64,000 bases of DNA from the NCBI GenBank assembly GCA_964016105.1, contig CAXHEX010000023.1, positions 1 to 64,000 on the forward strand. Reading direction: 5' to 3'. Source of the DNA: Ketobacter sp964016105. GTDB lineage: Bacteria > Pseudomonadota > Gammaproteobacteria > Pseudomonadales > Ketobacteraceae. The position numbers and the translations under genes were made by a program. The notes under the pieces were generated by a model. The model was given only the letters and a program-made list of their open reading frames with translations. It was not told where the DNA came from and did not search any database. Positions within the stretch are counted from its first letter, which is position 1; the number at the start of each line of letters is the position of its first letter. Positions 34,757 through 44,034 of the stretch are shown in pieces.

Positions 34757-35581
34757 GTGAGTGAGACTGTAAGCCGAAAGTTAGTGGAACAGGTGTTGGC
34801 CATTGCTGAACAAGCAGGGCAGGCCATACTGGAGATATACAACCAGCGGGACCCCGTTGAAGTGGAAACCAAGTCCGATGACTCGCCGGTAACTGCAGCC
34901 GACCAAGCTGCCCACCGAATTATCGTGGATCAACTCAGTGCGCTAACCCCGGATATTCCCATCTTCTCGGAAGAATCCGAAGCGGTGGAATATTCAGAAA
35001 GGCAAAAGTGGAATCCATACTGGTTGGTGGACCCCCTCGATGGAACCAAAGAGTTTATCAATCGCACCGGTGAATTTACCGTGAACATCGCTTTAATAGA
35101 AGACAATGAGCCCGTGGCTGGTGTGGTTACTGTGCCATTAAAAGACCAAGCCTATGTGGGCGGCCAGGGTGTGGGCGCCCACAAAATTGATGCAGGCCAA
35201 TGGCAGGAAATTAAAGTACGTAAAGTGCCAGGCAAGGAACTGGTGGTCGTGGGCAGCCGCCGTCATGGCGCCGAGCGCTTGAACAAAATATTGGAGAACA
35301 TGGGCACCCAAGGTTACGAAACCGATATGACCAGCATGGGCAGCTCACTCAAGTTTTGTTTAATCGCCGAAGGCAAAGCCGATGTGTATCCACGTTTGGC
35401 GCCCACCAGTGAGTGGGATACCGCAGCAGCGCAAGCGGTATTAATGGAAGCCGGTGGCCGAGTGGTGGCGACGGATTTTTCTCCACTCACCTATAACCGA
35501 AAAGAGTCCGTGCTTAACCCTGAGTTTTTCGCTCTGGGTGACCCAGATATGGATTGGAAAGAGCTGCTAAAAGATCAGTAA
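34757..35581 (+). CDS. cysQ: 3'(2'),5'-bisphosphate nucleotidase CysQ
   Basis: The 274-residue enzyme removes the 3'-phosphate of PAP, a by-product of sulfate assimilation. It has the metal-binding motifs of the inositol monophosphatase superfamily: SDDSPVTAAD, FSEESE, the DPLDGTKEFI signature and WDTAAAQAV near the end. It starts with GTG right behind nudE. Confidence 0.95.
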   Translation: MSETVSRKLVEQVLAIAEQAGQAILEIYNQRDPVEVETKSDDSPVTAADQAAHRIIVDQLSALTPDIPIFSEESEAVEYSERQKWNPYWLVDPLDGTKEFINRTGEFTVNIALIEDNEPVAGVVTVPLKDQAYVGGQGVGAHKIDAGQWQEIKVRKVPGKELVVVGSRRHGAERLNKILENMGTQGYETDMTSMGSSLKFCLIAEGKADVYPRLAPTSEWDTAAAQAVLMEAGGRVVATDFSPLTYNRKESVLNPEFFALGDPDMDWKELLKDQ

Positions 35582-35675
35582 ACCATCTTAAAGCGCTCCA
35601 TATTTCGCAAGTTTTTGATTAAAGGACTAGTATTAGGGCCATTAACCATAAAAATTGCCAATATGGAGCGCTAAA

Positions 35676-36311
35676 ATGGATCTTTACTTTGCTTATCTTT
35701 CCACCTATTCGCAAAAAGTGTTGTTGGCTTTATACGAAAAGGACATTCCATTTACTCCCCACCTGGTGGATTTAACCAGTGAAGAAGACCGGGCGGAGTA
35801 CCGCAAAAAATACCCCTTTGGCAAAGTGCCGCTACTGGTTCGCGATGACGGTCGCTTGATTCCAGAATCCACCATCATTGTGGAGTATCTGGAAAGCGAA
35901 TTTGACCAGGGGCCCATGCTTATTCCCGCTGATCCTGAATTGGCCCGTCGCGCCCGTTTTATGGATCGTATGTGCGATCTTTATCTTAATGACCCTGTGG
36001 TTAGCCTGATTTTTGAAAGCTGGAAACCAGAGCAGGATCGCAATAGCGAGATGATGGCCAAGGCCACTGAAAAGGTGGGCATCATGTATCGCTTTATGGA
36101 TGACCAGCTGAGTCAAACCCATTATTTGGCAGGCGATGAATTCAGCCTGGCGGACTGCGCCTGTTTACCGGTGCTTTTCTACGCCAATTCGTTTGCGCCA
36201 TTCGCCGCTTTCGAAAATATTAATCGTTACTATGAAACCGTTTCTCAACGCCCATCCTATTTAAAATTAAAGGCAGAAGCCGAACCCCACATCAAAGCGG
36301 TTATGGGCTAG
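35676..36311 (+). CDS. Glutathione S-transferase family protein
   Basis: This 211-residue protein has a thioredoxin-like N-terminal domain (1-80, with STYSQKVLLALYEK and the cis-proline and ESTIIVEYLE turn) and a helical C-terminal domain (90-205). The serine/tyrosine near residues 8-11 may be the catalytic group, but the subclass is not clear. The ATG at 35676 has GGAGCG 7 bases upstream. A short upstream in-frame extension is ignored for lack of a ribosome site. Confidence 0.9.
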   Translation: MDLYFAYLSTYSQKVLLALYEKDIPFTPHLVDLTSEEDRAEYRKKYPFGKVPLLVRDDGRLIPESTIIVEYLESEFDQGPMLIPADPELARRARFMDRMCDLYLNDPVVSLIFESWKPEQDRNSEMMAKATEKVGIMYRFMDDQLSQTHYLAGDEFSLADCACLPVLFYANSFAPFAAFENINRYYETVSQRPSYLKLKAEAEPHIKAVMG

Positions 36312-36371
36312 CTTGTAATTTGCCAGTTTAACCCCATTTACCCATGCGAAACCCAATAAAAGAGGTTCAGC

Positions 36372-36800
36372 ATGATCCGAGTCTGTCCCCATTGCCAAAG
36401 CAAAAATCGTGTGCCCGCTCGTTTTCTGGCGTCGAAAGGGAAATGTGGTAGTTGCAAACAACCTTTGCCTCCACTGAACAGCCCCATAGAAGTGGATGCC
36501 GCCAGCTTCGATGATATTATTGCCAATGCCACTGTGCCGGTACTGGTGGACTTTTGGGCCGAGTGGTGTGGCCCCTGTAAGATGACCGCACCGGAGTTTG
36601 CCAAAGCGGCTCAGGGGTTGGCAGGTAATGCCGTCTTGCTAAAGGTAAATACGGAACAACAACAAGCTCTGGCGGCGCGTTATGCTGTGCGTAGCATTCC
36701 CAACTTCAAGTTGTTTGTGGGAGGGGAATTGAAATGGGATCAGGCCGGTGCCCTCAATGCACCTCAAATCCAACAACTGGTTGCACAATATAGTGTTTAG
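36372..36800 (+). CDS. trxC: Thioredoxin 2
   Basis: The 142-residue protein has an N-terminal zinc finger of two CxxC pairs (CPHCQ and CGSCK) followed by a thioredoxin domain with the active site WAEWCGPCKM and the SIPNF cis-proline. That layout defines thioredoxin 2, an oxidative-stress reductase of the cytoplasm. Its stop overlaps the start of the esterase gene by eight bases. Confidence 0.96.
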   Translation: MIRVCPHCQSKNRVPARFLASKGKCGSCKQPLPPLNSPIEVDAASFDDIIANATVPVLVDFWAEWCGPCKMTAPEFAKAAQGLAGNAVLLKVNTEQQQALAARYAVRSIPNFKLFVGGELKWDQAGALNAPQIQQLVAQYSV

Positions 36801-37668
36801 GGTGATTGTTATTTCTTTATTTGCCACATTGGCTGCGGCCTGCAGCGGCACCGGAATTGTGAATTTGGTGTCCAAGAGCTACGACGTTTCCCATATCGAG
36901 AGCCTGTCCTATGGCAATAAAGCCCGGGCCAGTTTCGATCTTTATTTACCTAAACAAGCCAATTCCCAGGGAGAAACCACACCCGTAGTGATCTTTTTCT
37001 ATGGTGGCAGTTGGAATCGAGGGGAAAAGTCAGAATATCAGTTTGTGGGAAGGCGGTTGGCCAGTGAAGGGTACATCGTCGCCATCCCGAACTATCGGGT
37101 GTATCCGGAGGTGCGCTACCCGGATTTTTTATGGGATTGCGCCCAAGCCACGGCGGCGGTGCTGGAACACCTGCAGACACCGCAGTTTGCCCACCATGCT
37201 CCAGCGCAAAAAATCTATTTAATGGGCCACAGTGCAGGGGCCTACAACGCGGCCATGTTAAGTTATGCTCCGCAATATTTGAATAAGGTGGGTCTTGGCC
37301 CGGATACCATCGCCGGGTTTATCGGTTTGGCGGGTCCTTACGATCTTTATCCCATTAAAGTGGAAGAGGTTAAGCCGGTATTCCATCATCCCAACTACCC
37401 TTCGGATTCCAACCCCATTGAACTTATGGAAGGGGCGCCCCGAGTACCGGCGCTGCTGCTAGCCCCTGAAACCGATAATTTGGTGAGCATCAAAAGAAAT
37501 ACCCTGGCTTTTGCTGACACCCTCGAGAGCGATCAGCGTAGCGTGCAGGTAGAAACCATAAAAGGTACCGATCACGTGACATTGATTGGTACCTTCTCAC
37601 CCCTTTTATTTTGGAAGCAAAGTGCAGTTGCTCCCGTGCTCCGTTTTATTGATGATCACTTACCATAG
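36793..37668 (+). CDS. Lipoprotein alpha/beta hydrolase (esterase)
   Basis: A 291-residue hydrolase follows from the GTG at 36793, giving the N terminus MFRVIVISLFATLAAAC with a plausible lipobox, so it is likely an outer- or inner-membrane lipoprotein. The longer frame beginning at 36748 would overlap trxC heavily and is disfavoured. The hydrolase shows FFYGGSWNRG (oxyanion), nucleophile GHSAGAYNAAM (about 143) and the late catalytic His in KGTDHVTLIG. It resembles the BD-FAE/carboxylesterase group; substrate unknown. Confidence 0.85.
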   Translation: MFRVIVISLFATLAAACSGTGIVNLVSKSYDVSHIESLSYGNKARASFDLYLPKQANSQGETTPVVIFFYGGSWNRGEKSEYQFVGRRLASEGYIVAIPNYRVYPEVRYPDFLWDCAQATAAVLEHLQTPQFAHHAPAQKIYLMGHSAGAYNAAMLSYAPQYLNKVGLGPDTIAGFIGLAGPYDLYPIKVEEVKPVFHHPNYPSDSNPIELMEGAPRVPALLLAPETDNLVSIKRNTLAFADTLESDQRSVQVETIKGTDHVTLIGTFSPLLFWKQSAVAPVLRFIDDHLP

Positions 37669-37683
37669 AACGCGTTTCGATTA

Positions 37684-38768
37684 TTAGAACTGGCCCCGAA
37701 TACTAATCTCACCGGCAATGACTGAAAAATCCGTTGTCATGTTGTATCCGGCATAGGGGTTATAGACAAAATTATCAATAGCGGTTGAGGTACTGTTGGT
37801 GCTGCTATTGGATGGAATATTTTGCTTACTTTCCACGTAACCCAGTGCGCCTTCGATAATGGTGTCCTTATTCCACTTAAATGAAAACCCGGTTGAATAA
37901 AGCGTGGTGTCGCCAATGGGAATAAACAAATCCGCTTTATCCTTGGGAACAGAACGGCCCCTCGGCTCATAGCCTAAGCGAAAGGCCAAGCGATTGTTAT
38001 ATTGGTATTCAAAGCCAATGGCCCAGGTGGTGACGCTTTCATAAAACCGAGGTAAGAACAAACCATCGCCACCAATTCGGCCCCCTGTTGTGCCCTGTTC
38101 CACGGAATCCGTAATGGTCCCCAATAAGGTCAGGAAAGGAACCGGCTCTTTAAATTCAATATCCCAGACATCCCACACGCCAGTGTCGGTCCACTTAATA
38201 TCGATATTGGTTTTCAGTCTGGGGGTTAATTGGAAAGAAACACCAAAGGCGAGATGCCGGGGTCATCGTCATCCCTTTTTAAACCCAGCATCATGGGGGC
38301 AAATACGCCGGTGCCCCACACCAGGTTTTTGTCTTCTTCCTCAACCGTAAAATTACCCAGTGCAGCCAGCAGCATGGGCAGTTCGGTTAAACCAAAAAAG
38401 GGCAGCATCACCGCGCCGCTGCTAACTTCGCTGGTTTGGCCATTCACCATTGGGTCTTGTAGTGTATCTGGAAACAGCTCAAAGGCTTCCGTTAGCTCTT
38501 CGCCGGGCTCGAAATCCGCCTCCACAGTAAAGTCCGCTGCCACGCCCTTAAGCTCATATTGGCGGCCCTTTAATCGGATTAATCCTGCGGGGTTAAAATG
38601 GATGGCATCGGTGCCCGGTGGATCCGCTGTGACCGCGTTGCCCAACGCAAGGGCTTTGGCATTTCCCAAAAATATGTTTTGAGCCAGTTGAGCGCTGCTG
38701 TGAGTTGCAAAAAATGAGGAGGAGACAGCCACCCCCAAAGTGAGCCATCGAGTTACTGCACGGGACAT
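37684..38768 (-). pseudogene. FadL-family outer membrane transporter, frameshifted and probably deleted
   Basis: The first frame begins at 38768 with a signal peptide and the FadL-like NPAGLIRLKG and TGVFAPMMLG, and reaches KRDDDDPG before running into a stop near 38226. The second half continues in another frame from about 38250 (reading HLAFGVSFQLTPRLKTN) to the C-terminal GEISIRGQF at 37684, with beta-strand repeats typical of the barrel. The junction lies within 38240-38270. The combined length is about 350 residues, whereas FadL-type proteins run well over 400. The missing part seems to be the middle of the barrel, so a deletion with loss of frame is the simplest explanation. A sequencing error alone would not explain the shortness. 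Confidence 0.82.
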
Positions 38769-38941
38769 CTGATACTACCTTTTTATTTTTTTTGTTTTTA
38801 GAGTTATTAGTCTTAAATCACACGGCTTAGACAGAGATTACCAAGCAATCGCGGCTGTTATTTTTAAAATTAGGCCAATGTGCGGTAAAAATGGCTCCAT
38901 ATAACCATAATTTAGGTTTAAATCTGTAACAAATGCCTAGA

Positions 38942-39826
38942 TCAGTTAGCGGATGGCAGCGGTTGCATACCCAATTCCTTTAGCGCCACAACCCGCAATG
39001 CGCTGAGCCGCTCTCCTGCCAGGCCATAGGGGGTGTAATGGGTTAGATGGCTGGCGCGGGTAGCGGCGCTTACCAGGCTTTCCCATGTTTTAAATGCCCG
39101 CTTCAGCCAACGGTGAGTATCACATTGGCATTCTGAATTCATTGGATTCGGGCAATCCCATACTTGAGAGCGAATGATCGCCATATCTTCAGGGCTGAGA
39201 CTCCCCAGCCAATATAGATTGGGGGGTTCAGTTTCGGGGCTCCAGCAATCGTGGGAATGGGATTCCAAGGTACCCTTATGACACTCGGTACACTGAGAAA
39301 TCACTTTGTAATCCCAGGCATGGTCATGATCTTCTTCACCGTGGGGGGCTCCCCGGCCGTCGAACCGCACCATTTGCTTGCTGGGCGCACCACAGGCCAC
39401 ACAGTTTTTTTGTACGCGCTTTTGCGAACTGGGGTCCAGAACGGGGTAGCGGTGATAGGGCGGAGACTGGGTAACATAAACCGTCTGGTCCGATCCCACG
39501 CAGACATTTAGACACAGGGTTTCCCGACCGGCTCTATCCCGGGTTTGCATCAATTCCACCGGGGTATTCTCAACGCACTCTATAACCCCATGGCACACCA
39601 GTAGCTGCACCAGGCTATTGGCCGACATAGTTTCCAGTCCTGCTCGTGCCATAAAAAAGGTCAGCATGGTGGTGTTCCCAGGCGCACACCAGGCTTCCAT
39701 CAACATCTTTATTTCCAGCTGGGGGGTGTTCAGGGTGATGCAATTCCACCCCAAATCCAGACCGCCATCGCTGGATAGAGTTGTCAATTTTCGAATGTGC
39801 GATCGGTCGGGAAATCTGGCAATCAC
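38942..39826 (-). CDS. Hypothetical cysteine/histidine-rich protein, 294 aa
   Basis: An unrecognised soluble protein. Its middle contains paired cysteines spaced like metal ligands: CVACGAP (about 141), CTECHK (about 178), HSHDCWSP (about 189) and CPNPMNSECQC (about 222). The pattern suggests a zinc-ribbon or iron-sulfur domain, but no known family is evident. The first 120 residues have a beta-rich look. The gene stands alone at the left end of the accessory stretch. Confidence 0.72.
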   Translation of the reverse strand: MIARFPDRSHIRKLTTLSSDGGLDLGWNCITLNTPQLEIKMLMEAWCAPGNTTMLTFFMARAGLETMSANSLVQLLVCHGVIECVENTPVELMQTRDRAGRETLCLNVCVGSDQTVYVTQSPPYHRYPVLDPSSQKRVQKNCVACGAPSKQMVRFDGRGAPHGEEDHDHAWDYKVISQCTECHKGTLESHSHDCWSPETEPPNLYWLGSLSPEDMAIIRSQVWDCPNPMNSECQCDTHRWLKRAFKTWESLVSAATRASHLTHYTPYGLAGERLSALRVVALKELGMQPLPSAN

Positions 39827-40117
39827 CGCTGTCTACTCCTATTCAACGGGGGACGATGTAACATGCTTACGGCTGCTCACAGTGGAGCCTTAGTAAGATG
39901 CTGTTTTCTAATTGGACGGATTTGTTTGCGAGTTTAAAAACGGTTCTGTTGAAATTTATTGTTTGTGGTTTCTGTGTTCGTCGGTGATAGGCTGCTTGGG
40001 TCTTAAAGTAGGCATGTTTTCTTGAGGGAGCCTGATAAAATATCTCCATCGTAAACAGAGTATTTGTGGGTTTATTGTCTACATATATTGGAAGTAGAAG
40101 TTAAAAAGGACAGTATT
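39827..40117. other. Intergenic region, no gene seen
   Basis: About 290 AT-rich bases separate the divergent cysteine-rich protein and the small lipoprotein. No open reading frame, repeat or RNA is visible; it presumably holds both promoters. Confidence 0.5.
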
Positions 40118-40558
40118 ATGATCAACAAGGTGTTTTTATGTATGGCGTTCATTGGTTTAACTGGTTGTGCGCAGCATTTCGGTAGCGCTATACCAGTTGG
40201 ACTTACAGAAGGGGTAGTGCTTCAGTTTCCCGCCAAGGGCGTGTCTCGTATTGAAGCTGAAGACATTCGATTCTACGGAGAGAGTGGGTTTCTTGGTTAT
40301 GTACAGAAAGAAAGGCTTCCGAAAACAGAGCAACCCGCAACTGGATTTGTGAAGCGCGCTTTTGAAATATCCAAAAAGAAGGATTGGAAAGTAAAAGAGA
40401 TTTCAATAAATGGCTTTGTGGGATATGTCGTGTATGTTGAGAATACCGCTACTTTGCACTTGGCTAGTGACCAAAATGCTGAGCTTATCTTTACAATAAG
40501 TGCTGCTGATCCAAATAAAATTGACGATATTATTGCTACATTAAGGACATCTCGATAG
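40118..40558 (+). CDS. Small lipoprotein, hypothetical
   Basis: 146 residues beginning at ATG 40118 (AAAAAGGA lies 7 bases upstream; an upstream in-frame start is ignored). The N terminus MINKVFLCMAFIGLTGCAQ has a lipoprotein signal and LTGC lipobox. The mature part is a mixed alpha/beta domain without recognised motifs. Its 3' end overlaps the convergent 120-residue gene by 23 bases, in an AT-rich accessory region. Confidence 0.8.
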   Translation: MINKVFLCMAFIGLTGCAQHFGSAIPVGLTEGVVLQFPAKGVSRIEAEDIRFYGESGFLGYVQKERLPKTEQPATGFVKRAFEISKKKDWKVKEISINGFVGYVVYVENTATLHLASDQNAELIFTISAADPNKIDDIIATLRTSR

Positions 40559-40898
40559 GTGTTCGATAATTGCGTGCTACGGCCATCTTACACATGATGT
40601 TCACTTTAAAGGAATCATCCATAAAGGCTTTACCAGCATTTCTAATCAAGCGGAGTGCGTATTTTTTGAATGTTGAGGTGGGTGACATGAGATCTTTCGG
40701 ATTGGGAACAACATCAATCCAATGGGAGCATTCCCCTGTTTCTTCTAATAGGATGGCGATGAGGCGTAATGTTTCGTCGCCAACTGAGGATATGGTCGCC
40801 CGTTTGGCTAAGCCGTCTCCATAAAAGGCCCGCAGAATCGCCTTGATGTGGTCAATATCTTCCAGTGAAATATCCTCAAAAATTGAAACCTCAGTCAT
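40536..40898 (-). CDS. Hypothetical protein, 120 aa
   Basis: An unknown soluble protein with helices and a short strand region. It begins MTEVSIFEDISLEDIDHIK and has no signal peptide or membrane helix. It overlaps the 3' end of the convergent lipoprotein gene. Nothing indicates its role. Confidence 0.62.
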   Translation of the reverse strand: MTEVSIFEDISLEDIDHIKAILRAFYGDGLAKRATISSVGDETLRLIAILLEETGECSHWIDVVPNPKDLMSPTSTFKKYALRLIRNAGKAFMDDSFKVNIMCKMAVARNYRTPIEMSLM

Positions 40899-40990
40899 TA
40901 GTTACTACTCCGCTTGCTTTGCCATTTGCTAACTTATAGACATAATCAGTGCAAATATCAGGCGTGTTTTGAAGCGGTAAAAAGGCTAGT

Positions 40991-42700
40991 TTAGTTTAAA
41001 GTCCACTCAACAAGTTGTTGGTTTCTTTTTAAACTCAATCTTTGATGTAACATTGCTTCGAACATTGCTCCCAGATCTTCACTATCTCTATCCATTAAAG
41101 GTAAAGCAGATTGCGCTTCAGTAAAGAAGCGCTGTCGCAGGTCGCCTTCACAATAGCCAGACTCCCACCAAGTTAGAATACGTTTGCGGGCCTCGTTCAT
41201 TAGTACCGCTGAAGGAAGTTTTTCCCGTTTCTGATTGTTGATGCGACTGCTCGCGGGCATCAGGTTCCACAGATCATTATTAAACCAGCGACTCCAGGGA
41301 AAGCAATGGTCTATGTCGTATTGGTTTTTCAGACGGCTATTGCTCCACACACAATTCAGCCAATCGCCTTCAGCCTGCAGTTTGGTTCTTAGTTTATCTG
41401 CACATTGCCGTGCCAGGCTGGTGTGTCGCATTGCTTCACTCCAGGCCAGAGCCTGATGGTAGGTTTGCTTGTTGTACAAATGATTCCAGCGGTCCATCAC
41501 ATTAATCCATTCATTGACAATGGCGGGGTCTAGCCAACAGGCAAACTGACCCATGCATTGCCAGATCGCTGTTGGAATACGAAAGCGTCCAAACTGGGAA
41601 AGTGTTTCACGATCTAGGAACAAATGTTTGCTGCGTCTTTTGGTAGTATGTTCACATTGGAAGATGCTGTTATTGGAGCCGGGAAAGGTAATAAAATTGG
41701 CTGGCATTTCCTCGATATTTTTGCATGCTCTGTTAATGGCACCAATGATGTTGTCGGCGTCTTCATCGTAAAAGTGGGTGCCGATTCTGAGATCATGGAC
41801 AGAAATTTTATTTAAGTTCCAAAAATGTTCCTTAGCCCAGCCATAGCCCCTTTTATTCTCGTGGCTGGCCCTCGGGGTTTGTATAATGTTGTGTTTTAGA
41901 ACCAATGGCATATAGGTCTTCAGCCAATATAACCCTACTAGTCCAAAAGGCACTTCGACTCCGCTGTCATCCCGGTGAATAACCATGCCTGGAGCTCCTT
42001 CGGCAATTCGGATTAGCGCCCGCAGTAACCCCAGTTTGTATGTGGCAGACTTGTCATCATTGACAATGATGTGACGTAACAGTGGCAGGCTGCCGGTGCC
42101 GTCATCCGGTAATCGATACACAAACGTTTCCCACTGCACGTCTCGCCCGAACCGATCTCCTTGTTTCACCACATCTAAAGTTGCCAAGGCTTTTTGCTTG
42201 GCGAATTGATCGAGTTCCTCTCGGTTAACTGGCAAAAATCCACGTGTACGATTTTCTTCTTCATCGCTGCCGTGTCGCAAGGTGATCACGAGAACCCCGC
42301 CGGGTGCCAACAGTTCCGTTAGAATTCGAAAAGCACGTGCTCGTTGCTTCTGTGGCACATGCATCCAAACCGCGCTCAAAAGAATCAGATTGAATCGATA
42401 GCTGGCGATGCGTAATTTTCGAAGCTCTGGAAGTTTATCGTCTAGCCATGTGACATTTCTGTGAGAATTGGCAAGGGCTAGCTCGCGAAAAGCGCTTTCT
42501 GGCTCCACTGCCACTACGTCCCACCCCTGGCTCGCCAACCAGTTGGCGTCTCGCCCAGACCCGGCGCCAATATCACAGGCCATAGCCGGTTGTTCTGGTA
42601 AGTGGCGTAGCCAGCTTTTGTGCACATCGGCAGCGTCCAGCGAGTTGTATTGGTCCGCTAATGATTTGGCGTTGTGGTGGTAGAAACTTTTGGACAACAC
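40991..42700 (-). CDS. SAM-dependent methyltransferase fused to HNH nuclease
   Basis: The 569-residue protein has a class I methyltransferase in its N-terminal third (about 20-200): motif I DIGAGSGRDANWLAS, a VVAVEPE acidic loop and ILLSAVWMHV. A central linker of about 230 residues follows. The C-terminal part carries an HNH nuclease signature with DIDHCFPWSRW and then NDLWNLMPASSRINNQK (about 466-495), which matches the D-H-x-x-P and N-x-x-x-x-x-x-R-x-N-x-x-K layout. A methylase and a nuclease in one chain is the type IIG restriction logic, but the methyltransferase lacks a recognisable DNA-methylase catalytic motif such as NPPY or DPPY. It could instead be a defence or repair protein. No specificity subunit or partner gene is next to it. 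Confidence 0.82.
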   Translation of the reverse strand: MLSKSFYHHNAKSLADQYNSLDAADVHKSWLRHLPEQPAMACDIGAGSGRDANWLASQGWDVVAVEPESAFRELALANSHRNVTWLDDKLPELRKLRIASYRFNLILLSAVWMHVPQKQRARAFRILTELLAPGGVLVITLRHGSDEEENRTRGFLPVNREELDQFAKQKALATLDVVKQGDRFGRDVQWETFVYRLPDDGTGSLPLLRHIIVNDDKSATYKLGLLRALIRIAEGAPGMVIHRDDSGVEVPFGLVGLYWLKTYMPLVLKHNIIQTPRASHENKRGYGWAKEHFWNLNKISVHDLRIGTHFYDEDADNIIGAINRACKNIEEMPANFITFPGSNNSIFQCEHTTKRRSKHLFLDRETLSQFGRFRIPTAIWQCMGQFACWLDPAIVNEWINVMDRWNHLYNKQTYHQALAWSEAMRHTSLARQCADKLRTKLQAEGDWLNCVWSNSRLKNQYDIDHCFPWSRWFNNDLWNLMPASSRINNQKREKLPSAVLMNEARKRILTWWESGYCEGDLRQRFFTEAQSALPLMDRDSEDLGAMFEAMLHQRLSLKRNQQLVEWTLN

Positions 42701-42804
42701 AGGGCTCCGGTGAGGGGCTTTATAACTGAAACTAGATCAAAGCATCTCAATCTTGATTCATCTGGCCACCCGTTGGCAAGCTTCCACGATGGGCCCGTGG
42801 ATGA

Positions 42805-42969
42805 TCAGCTACGCTGGGTGATTTTGGTAGAGCCGTGGATGATGCAATAATTGGTAGTGGCGAAGCGCACCAGGATCAAATGCTGCAATTACTGTCGGAC
42901 CCTAAAAAGAGCCAGGACTTTGCTCGTTTGATTTTTGAATTTGTTATTCGGGCTGATGGGCGGCAGTAG
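42805..42969 (+). pseudogene. Truncated gene fragment
   Basis: An open stretch of 54 codons without a start codon reads ...LGDFGRAVDDAIIGSGEA then HQDQMLQLLSDPKKSQDFA. It looks like the C-terminal end of a larger protein, perhaps a helicase or restriction subunit, but I cannot name the family. It lies directly before the left end of the integrated element, consistent with old insertion damage. Confidence 0.4.
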
Positions 42970-42989
42970 TAGAAGGGGAAAAACCAAGA

Positions 42990-43005
42990 ATATGGTGCCG
43001 GAGGC
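42990..43005. other. Distal attachment site of the tRNA-Phe element
   Basis: ATATGGTGCCGGAGGC matches 53107-53123 apart from one missing C. The site preserves the end of the tRNA-Phe 3' region, as expected for the far end of an insertion that restored the tRNA gene at the integrase end. Confidence 0.65.
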
Positions 43006-43209
43006 ATACCCATAAATATTTTATAACTAATTGATTATTATGTATAAATGAATCTTTGATCGCCTTGTGTGCCCCGATAGATGCCCCTAAACACACTGTT
43101 TACAATGGTTGTTCTAATTAACTTAGGCTGAATTAAGTTTTACTATTAACACCCGTTGTAACACTGATATGTAGTCAGCTCGGTTGGAGGTTTTGCACAG
43201 CAATTCTTA

Positions 43210-44028
43210 TTAGTCTGGAGAAGCTTCAAAATCATTATCGTTAAATGATATGTAGTCCAGGTTCCACAAATTCAACTTGTCTAAAAGATCTAGGTTCATC
43301 TCAGATCTTTCCATGAATAGAGTACCGTAATTTTCATCCAACCAATCTTGGTCAAAACGTAGGCCTTCAACTTTGTCTAGGTCTTCAATAAATTTATTCA
43401 AATATCTCTTGATGCTCGGAAAATCTATTTCACCGCAGCTAGGGTAGGGAACGGCTACAACAGCTACAGCGTAGTTGTTTCTACCATCGTCATAACTATC
43501 TAGTCGTAGGTATAAATCAACGGGTAAGTTTTTAAATTCTCTTAGGAGGCGAGAGGTTTTTACATTGAAATTATGTGGGAGAGCCGTTCGATTATAACGG
43601 CGAGTTAGCCACCTTTTTAGAAGTTTGATATCTGTCGTAGATAATGATTTTATCTTTGAACTGTCTAGTTGAGCTTCTTCTATGCTTGTTTTCTCGACAA
43701 AACTCATTTTTTGAATTTTTAGCTCATAGTTATGAGCGTTGTACTTATCGTTTAGTACAAGTTTTCGAGTTGATCTAACTGAATAATTTAGCTCATGTGG
43801 ATTCTTTACTTTGTCGGCAATTACGAATTGAAGCCAAGGTTCGAGATCGTTCCTTGCTGCAATATCACAGTCTTGCGAAATTAGAACAATTAAAGAAGAG
43901 TCTTTTATTGCTTTACCTTTTTTGGCGCAGGGTATTGCTTCTTCAATTAGTTTTTTTAAATTTGGCGGCAAGTCGCTACAAGATATATATTTGCCTTGAC
44001 GCCAATACTCTGCCAAATGTACATCCAT
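43210..44028 (-). CDS. Unknown protein of three-gene cargo operon, 272 aa
   Basis: This is the last gene of the operon, a 272-residue soluble protein I cannot place. A conspicuous segment VLISQDCDIAA (residues about 48-58) followed by a long strand/helix pattern occurs in various uncharacterised bacterial proteins, but that does not give a function. The C-terminal part (about 180-272) is acidic with a helical look. It starts 6 bases after the helix-turn-helix gene and ends the transcript. The AT-rich base composition agrees with horizontal transfer. Confidence 0.78.
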   Translation of the reverse strand: MDVHLAEYWRQGKYISCSDLPPNLKKLIEEAIPCAKKGKAIKDSSLIVLISQDCDIAARNDLEPWLQFVIADKVKNPHELNYSVRSTRKLVLNDKYNAHNYELKIQKMSFVEKTSIEEAQLDSSKIKSLSTTDIKLLKRWLTRRYNRTALPHNFNVKTSRLLREFKNLPVDLYLRLDSYDDGRNNYAVAVVAVPYPSCGEIDFPSIKRYLNKFIEDLDKVEGLRFDQDWLDENYGTLFMERSEMNLDLLDKLNLWNLDYISFNDNDFEASPD

Positions 44029-44034
44029 GTTTTA

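Larger units (their letters stand above)
42701..43209. other. Gene-poor stretch with remnant and left attachment site
   Basis: About 500 bases with only a truncated reading frame (42805-42969) and the element end at 42990. From 43010 the sequence is AT-rich and contains GTGCCCC and GATGCCCC (43069-43088), which echo TGCCCC motifs beside the integrase end near 52988-53002. Confidence 0.5.
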
